Below, in pieces: positions 54,174 to 63,822 of a stretch of 64,000 nt of DNA. How positions within the stretch are numbered: position 1 is the stretch's first letter; every line of letters begins with the position of its first letter. The notes under the pieces are model-generated. The model did no database searches, was not told the DNA's origin, and worked only from the letters and a program-made list of their open reading frames with translations. The stretch lies in assembly GCA_028278225.1 (NCBI GenBank), contig JANQEU010000061.1:62001-126000 (forward strand), read 5' to 3'. This DNA is from Cyclobacteriaceae bacterium. Lineage in GTDB: Bacteria; Bacteroidota; Bacteroidia; Cytophagales; Cyclobacteriaceae. The translations under genes and the position numbers were made by a program.

Positions 54174-55441
54174 GAATAGTACATACTGTAGTTGTTTTAC
54201 TGGTCACCATCTGTTTGTCCTGCACGCAGCAGACTGAGTCACCTGCCCCGGAACAGGAGTTGATTCCTGTCGCCCACATTCCGGAGCCCACATTGTGCTA
54301 TGGATTCCCAATTGATTCACTGGATGTATATACCGGCAGGATCAAATGGAGCCAGACGCTTTCCATGATCCTGGAAAAATTCAACACATCTAATGAGCTT
54401 ATTTATGCAATAGCGCAAAAATCCAGAGGTGTTTTTGATGTCAGAAAGTTGAAAGCAGGATCCGGTTATACCATCATTCACGAGAGAGATTCACTTCGTA
54501 CGGCACGACAGTTCATCTTCGAGCCGGACAGAAGATCTTATGTGGTTTTCAACTTGACTGACACATCTGTGAATATCATAAACAGGAAAGTGGATCTGGT
54601 GGAAAAAAGTATTTCTGCGGTGATCACATCGACTGTTGACGCCGCTATCAATGAAGCAGGGGCACCACAGGTTCTTGTGAGTAAAATCGTGGATATTCTG
54701 GCATGGCAGGTTTATTTCGGCAGAATACAGCATGGGGATAAATTAAAAATAATTTACGAGGAGGAGCAGGTTGATGGAGAGCCTATTGGATTAAAAAATG
54801 TCGTCGGAGTATATTTTAAGCATTTTGACAAAGAATTCTATGGGATACGATATACGGATCAAACCGGCAAGGAAGACTACTTCGATGAAAAAGGGAACAG
54901 TCTTCGGAAGACATTCCTCATGTCACCTGTGAGTTATTATAAAAGAATTAGCTCAAGATATTCGGGAAGAAGATATCATCCCGTATTGAAGAGGTACAAA
55001 GCACACCTGGGAACGGATTTTGCGGCTGCACCGGGGACCAGGATCAGGACAACAGGGGACGGTGTGGTGGTTGAAGCCACATATCACAAGTACAATGGGA
55101 ACTATGTGAAAATCCGTCACAACAGCAATTTTTCCACACAGTACCTGCACATGCAGAAAATCAAAACAGGCATCAGGCCTGGCGTTAAGGTGAAGCAGGG
55201 ACAGACCATCGGGTTTGTTGGCAGTACAGGGTTAGCACGCGGACCACATGTTTGTTACAGGTTTTGGAAAAATGGAATTCAGGTTGATGCTCAAAATGTT
55301 GATCTACCCCCATCTGAGCCCATAAATGCAGCCCAACTGGGGCCTTTTTTGCATCAAAAGAATGTTGTCATGCACAAAATGAGTCTGATAGACTTTGATA
55401 AATCTCCGGTACTTTTGGCTAATGTGGCTGGTCAGCCGTAA
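54170..55441 (+). CDS. M23-family peptidase, lipoprotein-like
   Basis: A 423-residue LytM/M23 peptidase. It starts with a lipoprotein-like signal (VVVLLVTICLSCTQQ). A ~280-residue N-terminal region is followed by the M23 domain at ~265-400. The first zinc motif HLGTD (His279, Asp283) is standard. The second motif reads GPHVCYRF: His360 is kept but the ligand His two residues on is Cys362 instead. Bacteroidota relatives often show this HxC form. It may still bind zinc through Cys, or act as an activator without full activity. It likely works in peptidoglycan remodelling beside OmpA-type proteins. Confidence 0.88.
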   Translation: MRIVHTVVVLLVTICLSCTQQTESPAPEQELIPVAHIPEPTLCYGFPIDSLDVYTGRIKWSQTLSMILEKFNTSNELIYAIAQKSRGVFDVRKLKAGSGYTIIHERDSLRTARQFIFEPDRRSYVVFNLTDTSVNIINRKVDLVEKSISAVITSTVDAAINEAGAPQVLVSKIVDILAWQVYFGRIQHGDKLKIIYEEEQVDGEPIGLKNVVGVYFKHFDKEFYGIRYTDQTGKEDYFDEKGNSLRKTFLMSPVSYYKRISSRYSGRRYHPVLKRYKAHLGTDFAAAPGTRIRTTGDGVVVEATYHKYNGNYVKIRHNSNFSTQYLHMQKIKTGIRPGVKVKQGQTIGFVGSTGLARGPHVCYRFWKNGIQVDAQNVDLPPSEPINAAQLGPFLHQKNVVMHKMSLIDFDKSPVLLANVAGQP

Positions 55442-55516
55442 TCGAAGTTGATTTTTTTCGTTGTTTTATAGTATTTTTCCGTTTTTTGATGAGAAAATCT
55501 CCAATTTAAAAGGGCA

Positions 55517-56203
55517 ATGAAAAGATATATAGTCGTTCTGGCAGCTGGTTTTTTTGCCACAACTTCATTTTCACAAGATGTCCTCGTTAGGGTATATGGC
55601 AAAATCCTGAATAAAAAGGATAGTTCAGCCATCAGCACTACTTTGCTCTATGAAAAGCTGCCGTACTACGACGATATGGGTATGGCTGCATCCGCTGCGG
55701 ATGGCAGTTATGAATTTCAGTTGATCAAAGACACAAAATACAACATCCGTGTGGACAACCTGGATGGTTATGAATCTTTCCTGGAAGAAATCAATGTTGA
55801 GGACGATGATGGGGACCTTTCCGCAACCAAGGATTTTTTCATTTCTCCTGTTGAGGAGGAGGAATTGATCAGGCTTGACAATCTGACATTTGCCAGAGGA
55901 AGCGCTACAATCCAATCAAGTTCATTCACAGCGCTGAATGATTTTATCGAATACATCAATGAAAGACCGGATGTAAACATTCAACTGGAAGGGCATACGG
56001 ATTTCGCGGGTAATGCCGATGCCAACATGCGTTTGTCAGAAGCCAGGGTGCTGGCAGTAGCGGAGTATCTTACCAAAAACGGAGTTAAAAAGAACCGGGT
56101 GACGACCAAAGCCTTTGGAGGCACACAACCACTTAGTATAGAAAGAACGGATGAAGCCAAAGCTTTAAACAGAAGAGTGGAAGTTAGACTAATACGTCAG
56201 TAA
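55517..56203 (+). CDS. OmpA-family outer-membrane protein
   Basis: A 228-residue exported protein. A signal peptide (LAAGFFATTSFSQ) leads a carboxypeptidase-regulatory-like beta domain (~25-110: VYGKILNKKDSSAISTTLLY and the later DGSYEFQL). A C-terminal OmpA domain follows, with LEGHTDFAGNADANMRLSEA, RVLAVAEYLTKNGVKKNRVT and the end AKALNRRVEVRLI. The OmpA part would bind peptidoglycan, so the protein anchors the outer membrane to the cell wall. It is six bases before another, larger OmpA gene, and 76 bases after the M23 peptidase. Confidence 0.9.
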   Translation: MKRYIVVLAAGFFATTSFSQDVLVRVYGKILNKKDSSAISTTLLYEKLPYYDDMGMAASAADGSYEFQLIKDTKYNIRVDNLDGYESFLEEINVEDDDGDLSATKDFFISPVEEEELIRLDNLTFARGSATIQSSSFTALNDFIEYINERPDVNIQLEGHTDFAGNADANMRLSEARVLAVAEYLTKNGVKKNRVTTKAFGGTQPLSIERTDEAKALNRRVEVRLIRQ

Positions 56204-56208
56204 AGATT

Positions 56209-58272
56209 ATGAAAAGACCGTTGATTTTTCTTTTGGCCTGCGTGGCAGGCATAATGGCCCATGCACAGCAATCGGTGATATGGGGCTCGGAAGTAATAGA
56301 TGTTTCATCGGAATATGCACCCCTGGAATATTCGGCCCTTCAGGCGCTTCACAAGCCGAACGTGTTACCGCGAGGCGGCGAAAACCCAAATGCATGGAGA
56401 CCCAAAAAATCTGACGGAGAGGAATTTATTGTGGTGGCCTTCGCAAATCCAATGAAGGCCAAGCAGGTTGCTATCGCCGAATCGGAAAACCCCGGAGCTG
56501 TCAAAAAAGTTGTAGCGTATGATACGCAATACAATGAATACACCCTTTTCGAGCTGGCAACCCGCGCCCTGCCAATTGAAACGAGGCTTCTAAACCTGTT
56601 CTTCCAGGAGACTTCATATGATATTCAGGCGATAAAGGTGGAACTGGATGGTTCATCCGTACCGGGGTATAATAGCATTGATGCCATTGGTATTTCAGCT
56701 TCAAATATTCCGATCAATGTGCTGATGGATCTGGCGAAGGGCGTAAGTGAGAAGGTATCGGCTCAAAAGCTGAGTGAGAACGTCAACAGTACATATGTGG
56801 AACACAGTCCAATAATTTCACCGGATGGAAAGAAATTGTACTTCAGCAGGAAATATCACCCTGACAATGTCGGAGGAGTAGATGACCCTGAAGACATATG
56901 GGTATCCGAGTGGGACGAGGAAACCGGAGATTGGAAGCCGGCGGTGAATGTTGGTCCTCCTCTAAATACCCAGGGCCCAAACTTCATCAGTTCTGTTTCA
57001 GAGGTGGATGGGAAGGAGCAATTTATCCTTGGAAACAGATATGGCAAGAAGGGACGAATGTTTACGGGAATTTCAATGGCTTTCAACGAAGGCGGCAAAT
57101 TCACTAAACCTCAGTCCGTGGAGGTGGAAAACGAATACAATTACTCCAATAAAGCGGACTTCTTCCTGGTTCCGGGAGGATCCGCATTGATCCAGGCCGT
57201 GGAAAGGGATGATACCTATGGGGGAAGAGATCTTTATGTTTCCTTTAGAAATGGAGGTATATGGTCCGAACCCAAAAACCTGGGTGGCGATATAAATACC
57301 GCCTCCGAGGAGGCAGCGCCATTCCTGGGACAGGATGGGAAGACGCTTTATTTTTCCTCCAGCGGGTACAGTGGATACGGAGGGCTGGACATCTACGTAA
57401 CAAGGAGACTGGATGATTCCTGGGAAAAATGGTCCATTCCCGACAATCTCGGAACCGGTATGAATACTGATTCAGACGACCAGTACTTCAGCATCCCGTC
57501 TTCCGGGACACATGCATATTTCACCAGGGGGAAGGTCGATGATGATACGGATATCTTCCGCTTTAAGGTGGATGAATTCTTCATAGACCCTGAAGCCCCG
57601 ATTGCGCAGTCGGTGGGTCATCTGCTGGCGGAGGAAGAAGAGGTCATTTTGATTACCGTGACGGGCAAGGTAACCAATGCCAAAACGGAAGAACCCATGG
57701 AAAACGTGAAAGTACTGGTCGAAAGATTACCGGATGGAATTGATATCGGGGAAGTCTCAACGGGAGCAGGGGGTATTTACAGTTTTACGTTGAAGCCGGG
57801 GGCACGATTTGGAGTTTCCGCCTCGCTTGATGGGTTCCTGGCGCAAAATGAAAACATTGATCTGAATGATGTAGCCAAATCGGATACCATGGAGATAGAC
57901 CTGATCCTGGCACCGATTGAAGTCGGGCAACCGATTGTCCTGAACAACATCTTTTTTGATTTTAACAAAGCCGAGCTTAGGACAGCATCATATCCTGAGC
58001 TTGAAAGGGTCCTGGAATACATAGTTTCCGGCAGGATAAAGAGAATTGAAATCTCAGGACATACCGATTCAAAAGGATCGGAAGAAGTGAACGAGAGAAT
58101 CTCCCGGCAAAGGGCCAATTCGGTTTTCAAATATTTTCAGGCTAATGGGATAGATAAGTCCAGGATGGAAGTATTTGGATTTGGAGAATCAAAACCCGTG
58201 GACACAAATGAAACAGCTGAGGGGCGACAGAACAATCGCAGGGTGGAGTTTAAGGTGCTGGAGACCGGCTAG
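56209..58272 (+). CDS. OmpA-family protein with N-terminal jelly-roll-like region and PD40 repeats
   Basis: A 687-residue exported protein. After a signal peptide there is an N-terminal ~170-residue region resembling a discoidin-like jelly roll (KAKQVAIAESENPGAVKKVV, IQAIKVELDGSSVPGYNSID). PD40 propeller repeats follow (ISPDGKKLYFSRKY, FLGQDGKTLYFSSSGYSGYG, GGLDIYVTRR). Then comes a carboxypeptidase-regulatory domain (VTGKVTNAKTEEPMENVKVL) and a C-terminal OmpA domain (FDFNKAELRTASYPELERVL, ISGHTDSKGSEEVNERISRQ). This resembles PorE-like proteins of Bacteroidota but lacks their TPR part. It overlaps the convergent gene at 58269 by four bases. Confidence 0.85.
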   Translation: MKRPLIFLLACVAGIMAHAQQSVIWGSEVIDVSSEYAPLEYSALQALHKPNVLPRGGENPNAWRPKKSDGEEFIVVAFANPMKAKQVAIAESENPGAVKKVVAYDTQYNEYTLFELATRALPIETRLLNLFFQETSYDIQAIKVELDGSSVPGYNSIDAIGISASNIPINVLMDLAKGVSEKVSAQKLSENVNSTYVEHSPIISPDGKKLYFSRKYHPDNVGGVDDPEDIWVSEWDEETGDWKPAVNVGPPLNTQGPNFISSVSEVDGKEQFILGNRYGKKGRMFTGISMAFNEGGKFTKPQSVEVENEYNYSNKADFFLVPGGSALIQAVERDDTYGGRDLYVSFRNGGIWSEPKNLGGDINTASEEAAPFLGQDGKTLYFSSSGYSGYGGLDIYVTRRLDDSWEKWSIPDNLGTGMNTDSDDQYFSIPSSGTHAYFTRGKVDDDTDIFRFKVDEFFIDPEAPIAQSVGHLLAEEEEVILITVTGKVTNAKTEEPMENVKVLVERLPDGIDIGEVSTGAGGIYSFTLKPGARFGVSASLDGFLAQNENIDLNDVAKSDTMEIDLILAPIEVGQPIVLNNIFFDFNKAELRTASYPELERVLEYIVSGRIKRIEISGHTDSKGSEEVNERISRQRANSVFKYFQANGIDKSRMEVFGFGESKPVDTNETAEGRQNNRRVEFKVLETG

Positions 58273-59060
58273 AAATTAAGGGAGAGAAGTTCAGGATTTA
58301 TTCCCATCAACACTTTGTGAAAGTTTTGGATCCGTTCGCTGCGAGGGTAAAGGATGCTTGCCTTCAGATTCAATTCATAGGCCCTTTGAACGTCCCCGCT
58401 ATTGAAATTTCTGACAGCAAGATTGAAATACTGCAATCCGGCCAGCTCCGGGATCGTGATTGAATTCTCATTGGGAGAGTCGATAAGTTCGATTTCGCGA
58501 CCCTGCCTTTTGGAGTTGATGAAAGCCGTAGTGTTCCTGTATTCTTGTAATCGCCGGCTGATGTCTTCTTCACCTGTAGTAACACCATGGATAGGGTCAG
58601 TAGATTCAACGAGAATATTTTTGTCATGCAACCTGACCAGGAGAACAACATGATGATCATATTCCAGAATATCGAACGGGATCTGCAGGTCACTTAGAAG
58701 AATTGCAAAAAGAGCGGTGCCGGTCATACAATCATATTTGTGCTCCAACATCATTTCATCAAATGATACATACTCATCATATTTCTTCAGAACCTTGCGA
58801 TGAAGATAGGTGAAAGTCTTCATGATGAACCGCGCAGTGTCCTTCTCCGGTGCGGCCGATAGTTTATTGAACAGGTTATTATATTGATCCCCGATTAGAT
58901 TAATTTTATCCGGGTTGCCCTCGAAATCGGTAAAGAAGTACGCTTTGTTTAACTGTATACTTTCGGATACGGGGATACCATCATTTACTTGACGAAGGTC
59001 TCTTTGAGCCATCGTGGTAAGCGTAAAAAATAAGATCAATATGGTTGTAAGATATCTCAA
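58269..59060 (-). CDS. Exported transglutaminase-like protein
   Basis: A 263-residue protein with a signal peptide (LTTILILFFTLTTMAQ). Candidate catalytic residues of a transglutaminase-like cysteine protease fold are Cys111 in YDCMTGTALF, His136/His137 in EYDHHVVLLV and Asp155 in ESTDP, in the correct order and with plausible spacing. The C-terminal ~60 residues look like a helical repeat (AVRNFNSGDVQRAYELNLKA). Its substrate is unknown. It is convergent with the OmpA/PD40 gene, with which it overlaps by four bases at the stops. Confidence 0.65.
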   Translation of the reverse strand: MRYLTTILILFFTLTTMAQRDLRQVNDGIPVSESIQLNKAYFFTDFEGNPDKINLIGDQYNNLFNKLSAAPEKDTARFIMKTFTYLHRKVLKKYDEYVSFDEMMLEHKYDCMTGTALFAILLSDLQIPFDILEYDHHVVLLVRLHDKNILVESTDPIHGVTTGEEDISRRLQEYRNTTAFINSKRQGREIELIDSPNENSITIPELAGLQYFNLAVRNFNSGDVQRAYELNLKASILYPRSERIQNFHKVLMGINPELLSLNF

Positions 59061-59153
59061 TTACCAAAATTCCCGCTACCGGGGATAACGTGTTGTGTTA
59101 TGTCAAAGTTAAGTAAATGTTAACAAAATTTTCTGTCCGGTAACAATCAATTA

Positions 59154-60563
59154 ATGATGATCGCACGAAAAGACATCAGCTCGGAAATCGAAAAAACATT
59201 TCACAAACATCAGAAAAGGGCATATTCCCTGAGGCAGGAAAACTTCAGGTCCAGGCTCAAAGTCCTCCGGGAACTTGAACGCTGGATCCATGTTAACAAA
59301 GAGGTAATACGGGAAGCCGTTTACAATGACTTCAAAAAAACGCCGGAGGAAGTAGCAATTTCTGACATCTATCCGGTGTTGACAGAGATCCGGAAAGTAA
59401 AGCGGCATCTTAAGTTCTGGGTAAGGCCAAAGCCGGTCAGGAATTCATTACCATTTTGGGGAACAAGTTCCCGTGTTTACTATGAGCCAAAAGGAACAAC
59501 TTTGATAATATCGCCCTGGAATTATCCGTTTATGCTTGCTGTGGCACCGCTGGTGTCTTCCATTGCCGCCGGAAACACAGCTATACTAAAGCCTTCCGAA
59601 CTTTCTCCCCATACATCTTCTCTTATTAAAGAGATGGTCAGTGAAGTGTTCCCCGAAGACCTTGTCACGGTCTTTGAGGGTGGTGTGGAAACGAGTACAA
59701 AACTGCTCAGGCTACCTTTTGACCACATCTTTTTCACAGGAAGTCCCGCAGTCGGTGAAATAGTAATGAGTGCGGCAGCAAAGAATTTAACCTCGGTGAC
59801 ACTGGAACTGGGGGGTAAATCACCGGTTGTCATTGATGAAACAGCCAACCTGAAGGATGCCGCCGAAAAGATCGCCTGGGGTAAATGGCTAAACTCAGGC
59901 CAATCCTGTGTCGCTCCGGATTATATCATCATACACTATAGTGCAAAAGAAAAATTCCTCAACTATCTGAAGTTATATGCTGAAAAACTCTACGGCAATT
60001 TGGAAAATTATACGGCTATTGTAAACGAATTTCACTACCAGCGCTTAAGGGAATGGCTGGCGGAAGCCATCTCGGATGGAGCGGAACTTGTTTATGGCGG
60101 AAAGGTCGATGATGCCGTCAAAAAGATGGGCCCTACAGTCGTTGCTGATCCTCCTCCTGACTCACATCTTGCAAAAAACGAGATATTCGGCCCTGTTTTG
60201 CCGATCCTGACTTATCATTCCATAGAAGATCCCATTGATTACATCAATCAGCGCCCAAAACCATTGGCTCTTTACCTTTTCACAAAGAAGAAATCAACGA
60301 TCAAAAAGATGAACCTTAACACTTCTGCAGGATCAATGGTAATAAACGACTGTGTATTACAATTTGGCCATCCCGAATTACCAATGGGAGGCGTAAATAC
60401 CAGTGGATTTGGAAAAGCACATGGACATTATGGGTTCCTGGCCTTCTCCAATGAGAAATCCGTCCTTAAACAACGAACTGGTTTTACAATGGCAAAGACT
60501 TTATATCCGCCTTTTGGGAAATTTAAAAAAACAGTTTTAGAATTACTTCTCAGACATTTTTAA
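59154..60563 (+). CDS. Aldehyde dehydrogenase, ALDH3-like
   Basis: NAD(P)-dependent aldehyde dehydrogenase of 469 residues, in the shorter ALDH3-like class. The cofactor region has TGSPAVGEIVMSAAAKNLTS; general-base Glu218 lies in LELGGKSP and the catalytic Cys252 in SGQSCVAP. No signal peptide is seen. Related enzymes act on fatty or aromatic aldehydes; the substrate here is not known. It starts 93 bases after the divergent transglutaminase-like gene and is followed four bases later by a small lipoprotein gene, so both may share a transcript. Confidence 0.9.
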   Translation: MMIARKDISSEIEKTFHKHQKRAYSLRQENFRSRLKVLRELERWIHVNKEVIREAVYNDFKKTPEEVAISDIYPVLTEIRKVKRHLKFWVRPKPVRNSLPFWGTSSRVYYEPKGTTLIISPWNYPFMLAVAPLVSSIAAGNTAILKPSELSPHTSSLIKEMVSEVFPEDLVTVFEGGVETSTKLLRLPFDHIFFTGSPAVGEIVMSAAAKNLTSVTLELGGKSPVVIDETANLKDAAEKIAWGKWLNSGQSCVAPDYIIIHYSAKEKFLNYLKLYAEKLYGNLENYTAIVNEFHYQRLREWLAEAISDGAELVYGGKVDDAVKKMGPTVVADPPPDSHLAKNEIFGPVLPILTYHSIEDPIDYINQRPKPLALYLFTKKKSTIKKMNLNTSAGSMVINDCVLQFGHPELPMGGVNTSGFGKAHGHYGFLAFSNEKSVLKQRTGFTMAKTLYPPFGKFKKTVLELLLRHF

Positions 60564-60567
60564 GAAA

Positions 60568-60963
60568 ATGAGAACATCAATCATTTTGACTTTTTTGATC
60601 ATGCTGATGATCGGATGCAGTGAACGCAAAGAAGGATCAACGAACCTGCAGGGCACCTGGAATGCAAAATGGAAGACCCTTCCCTCGTCATTTGGAGGGA
60701 TTAGCGAAATTACAAGCTTTGAAATGAATGGTAATTTCATATTCAAGGATGATTCCCTGACCGTAATAGCCAATGGGTATCCCGGCTGTGTTTTTGGGGT
60801 GGACACGATACAGCATACACAGCTTTGGGATCTGACCAACGATAGTCTTCACCTGATCAGCGAAAACAATATTCGGGGGATTTCCTACAAAATTGAGTCC
60901 ATGGATGACCGCACGGTGGAGTTGAAATTGATGGAAGACATTTTTCTCACACTTTCGCGTTGA
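60568..60963 (+). CDS. Small hypothetical lipoprotein, lipocalin-like
   Basis: A 131-residue protein with a lipoprotein signal (LTFLIMLMIGC, Cys as +1). The mature part reads as a small beta barrel: LQGTWNAKWKTLPSSFGGIS, then TSFEMNGNFIFKDDSLTVIA and LWDLTNDSLHLISENNIRG. The L-x-G-T-W start is typical of lipocalin-like domains in Bacteroidota. It follows the ALDH gene closely. Function unknown; a 185-base gap without genes follows. Confidence 0.68.
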   Translation: MRTSIILTFLIMLMIGCSERKEGSTNLQGTWNAKWKTLPSSFGGISEITSFEMNGNFIFKDDSLTVIANGYPGCVFGVDTIQHTQLWDLTNDSLHLISENNIRGISYKIESMDDRTVELKLMEDIFLTLSR

Positions 60964-61148
60964 CAGGAATTTGGCCGGAAAGGCTTTTCAGCGTCATTCC
61001 CACAGTTTCACTACAGGCCTCAGACCGGCAGCATGGAAGAATTTGTCATTATTATTTCGGTATTTCTTATTTGCTGATACTATTGGGGTTCCATTAATTA
61101 GTAACTTGGTATTGCAAACTTTTTATCGTCTGTAAAACATCTCTTAAA

Positions 61149-63815
61149 ATGAAAAAGGTTGTCATGATCATCGGGACTCTTGTTGTATTGTTACTCCTGG
61201 CAATGATCCTCGTTCCGATAATCTTTAAAGATGACATACAACAAGCCATAGACCAGGAGTTGGACAAGAACCTGAACGCATCGATCTATTATGATACGGA
61301 TGCCTTTGGTATTTCCCTTTTCCGTAGCTTCCCAAACCTGTCGGTCAGTGTCGGTAATTTTGGGATCGCCGGGATTGAGCAGTTTGAGGAAGACACCCTG
61401 TTATCGGTCGACGAATTTTCCATCACTGTTGACATCATGTCAGCCATAGGTGGTGACCAGATAAAGATCCTGAACGTCAGCCTGGAAAGACCGGTCATAC
61501 AGATCCTGGTGCTGGAAGACGGATCTGCTAACTATGATATCGTTAAGAGTTCAGGTGAGGTCGCACCGGAAGAAACCAGTGAGGAGGAATCCGCTTCAGG
61601 TTTAAGTGTGGGGATCAGAAAATGGACCATCAGCAATGCTGATGTCATATACTACGACTCCTCTCTTCCATTTTATGTGACGCTTTTTGACCTGAACCAC
61701 AGCGGATCAGGAGATTTCACTCAGGATGTCTTTGACATGATCACCTCCACAACAGTCAGCGAACTTTCCCTGGGTTATGATGGAGACGAATACATTACGG
61801 ATAAGTTGCTAACCGCGGATATCACCATGGCTATGGACCTGGCAAACATGAATTTCCGTTTCAAAGAAAATCGTGTAGGCCTCAATGATTTCGCCATCGA
61901 ATTTGATGGTTTCATCGATATGCCCGCTGACGACATCACCATGGAGATCAACTATGCCGGTAAGGACATTGATCTCAGAAGTGTCCTGTCGTTGATCCCT
62001 GGACTTTATGCCGGTTACCTGGATGGAATCAGTGCTTCGGGCAGCGTAGGCTTCGACGGGTACGTCAAGGGAACCTACAATGAGAATAGCATGCCAATGG
62101 TAGCCGCAAACTTCAGGGTCAATGATGGAAAACTGAGCTATGAGGAATACCCGGTTCCGATGGAGGAGATCACGATCTCGGCCGGTTTTGACTACCCGTC
62201 GGCAGACCTGAGGGAATCCAGTTTTACGATGGACAATTTTTCAATGAAACTCGATGGGGAAACTGTGACAGCATCCCTCTTGTTCAGAGATTTCGAAGAT
62301 TACTACTGGGATTTCAAATTGGATGGCAATGCGGACCTGGAAAAGATCACAAAAATTATCCCCGTCGAGGGAGTGGACTTAAAAGGGAAGGTCAATGCCA
62401 CACTACAAACCCGTGGCAGGATGTCGGACCTTGAAGCAGAGGAATATCAAAAACTTACCACTTCCGGAAGCATGTCTGTCAGTGATTTTCAATATTCCGG
62501 TGAGGACCTCCCGCAGGGATTTGGCATCCGGTCGACACAGGCATCATTCAACCCAAGTGAAATCGTGCTTTCCGAATTCAAAGGAAACGCCGGGAGAACT
62601 GATCTGAACCTCAGCGGAAAGATCACCAACTACCTGGAGTATGCGCTAAGTGACGATGCCACCCTGAGTGGCAGTTTTGACTTCGTCTCCGCTAAAGTGG
62701 ACATCAATGAGTGGATGGTATCTGACGAGACCGAAACAGAGGAGGAAGAAGACACGAGTACGATGGAGGTAATCCGCATCCCTGCCAACATAGATTTCAT
62801 ACTGACGTCCGACATAAAAGAAATTCTTTATGATAACCTGGCTATCAAAGACTTCAGGGGGGAATTGATCATCCGGGATGGTGCGCTGGCATTAAATGAA
62901 GTTGATTTCGAGCTGCTGGACGGCTCATTTACAATGAATGGGCTGTATGAAACCTCATTACCCGGTGATCCGACTTATTCTTATGATTTAAATATCAAGG
63001 ATCTGTCAATTCCGGAATCTTTTAAGGCATTTTCAACCGTTCAGAAGCTTGCACCCTTTGCCGAAAAGATGGATGGCAAGTTCTCCACAAACTTTCAGAT
63101 AAGTGGAGCACTGGCCGAAGACATGTCTCCGATTTATGAAACCATGCAGGGAAGCGGGCTTCTTGAAATCGCCCAGGCGTCACTCAGCAATGTGAAATTA
63201 TTGACAGCGGCTTCCAGTGTTTCGAGTTTGGATCAAAAGGATGGTTCGGTTTCCCTGAGAGATGTTCTGATGCAGGCTGAGATCAGAGACGGGAGTGTCT
63301 TCATAGATCCGTTCGACATGAAGATGGCCGGGTATACAACTACCATTGCCGGTAGCAATACGATTGACGGCCAGTTGAATTACACCATGACCATGAAGGA
63401 GGTTTCGGCAGGGGCGGTAGGTGATGCTGTGACCTCGGCAATTTCTTCTCTTACAGGCACCAAACTTTCAGGCTCAAAGATTGACATCAACTTTGGTGTT
63501 GGCGGCAACTTTACGGATCCCACGGTAAAATTGCTGGGGGTATCACCGGCCGGAAGCGGAGATACCGGGGCGAAAAGTACGGTGACCACTGCTGCCAAAG
63601 TGAAAATCGACGAACAGAAGGAGGCACTAACGCAGCAGGTGGATGAAAAGAAGGAAGAATTGAAAACAGAAGTGCTGAATGCTGCAGATCAGAAAACCGA
63701 CGAGGCCAAGGAGCAGATCCTCAAAGAAGCGGATAAAGCCAAGGCCGCTGCAAAAGATGCGGTAAAGGGACTCCTGGGAGGTAAAAAGAAAAAAAAGAAA
63801 AAAGGAGGAAAATAA
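61149..63815 (+). CDS. AsmA-family protein
   Basis: An 888-residue protein of the AsmA/TamB-like group, with a single N-terminal membrane helix (residues ~4-26) and a long beta-rich periplasmic part. The start LDKNLNASIYYDTDAFGISL and the FRSFPNLSVSVGNFGIAGIE segment are standard for the AsmA N-terminal domain in Bacteroidota. AsmA-like proteins are thought to move phospholipids between the two membranes. The C-terminal ~70 residues are coiled and rich in Lys, Ala and Glu, ending in GGKKKKKKKGGK, which is an unusual basic tail. It is followed eight bases later by the RidA-family gene. Confidence 0.85.
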   Translation: MKKVVMIIGTLVVLLLLAMILVPIIFKDDIQQAIDQELDKNLNASIYYDTDAFGISLFRSFPNLSVSVGNFGIAGIEQFEEDTLLSVDEFSITVDIMSAIGGDQIKILNVSLERPVIQILVLEDGSANYDIVKSSGEVAPEETSEEESASGLSVGIRKWTISNADVIYYDSSLPFYVTLFDLNHSGSGDFTQDVFDMITSTTVSELSLGYDGDEYITDKLLTADITMAMDLANMNFRFKENRVGLNDFAIEFDGFIDMPADDITMEINYAGKDIDLRSVLSLIPGLYAGYLDGISASGSVGFDGYVKGTYNENSMPMVAANFRVNDGKLSYEEYPVPMEEITISAGFDYPSADLRESSFTMDNFSMKLDGETVTASLLFRDFEDYYWDFKLDGNADLEKITKIIPVEGVDLKGKVNATLQTRGRMSDLEAEEYQKLTTSGSMSVSDFQYSGEDLPQGFGIRSTQASFNPSEIVLSEFKGNAGRTDLNLSGKITNYLEYALSDDATLSGSFDFVSAKVDINEWMVSDETETEEEEDTSTMEVIRIPANIDFILTSDIKEILYDNLAIKDFRGELIIRDGALALNEVDFELLDGSFTMNGLYETSLPGDPTYSYDLNIKDLSIPESFKAFSTVQKLAPFAEKMDGKFSTNFQISGALAEDMSPIYETMQGSGLLEIAQASLSNVKLLTAASSVSSLDQKDGSVSLRDVLMQAEIRDGSVFIDPFDMKMAGYTTTIAGSNTIDGQLNYTMTMKEVSAGAVGDAVTSAISSLTGTKLSGSKIDINFGVGGNFTDPTVKLLGVSPAGSGDTGAKSTVTTAAKVKIDEQKEALTQQVDEKKEELKTEVLNAADQKTDEAKEQILKEADKAKAAAKDAVKGLLGGKKKKKKKGGK

Positions 63816-63822
63816 TCAGAAT

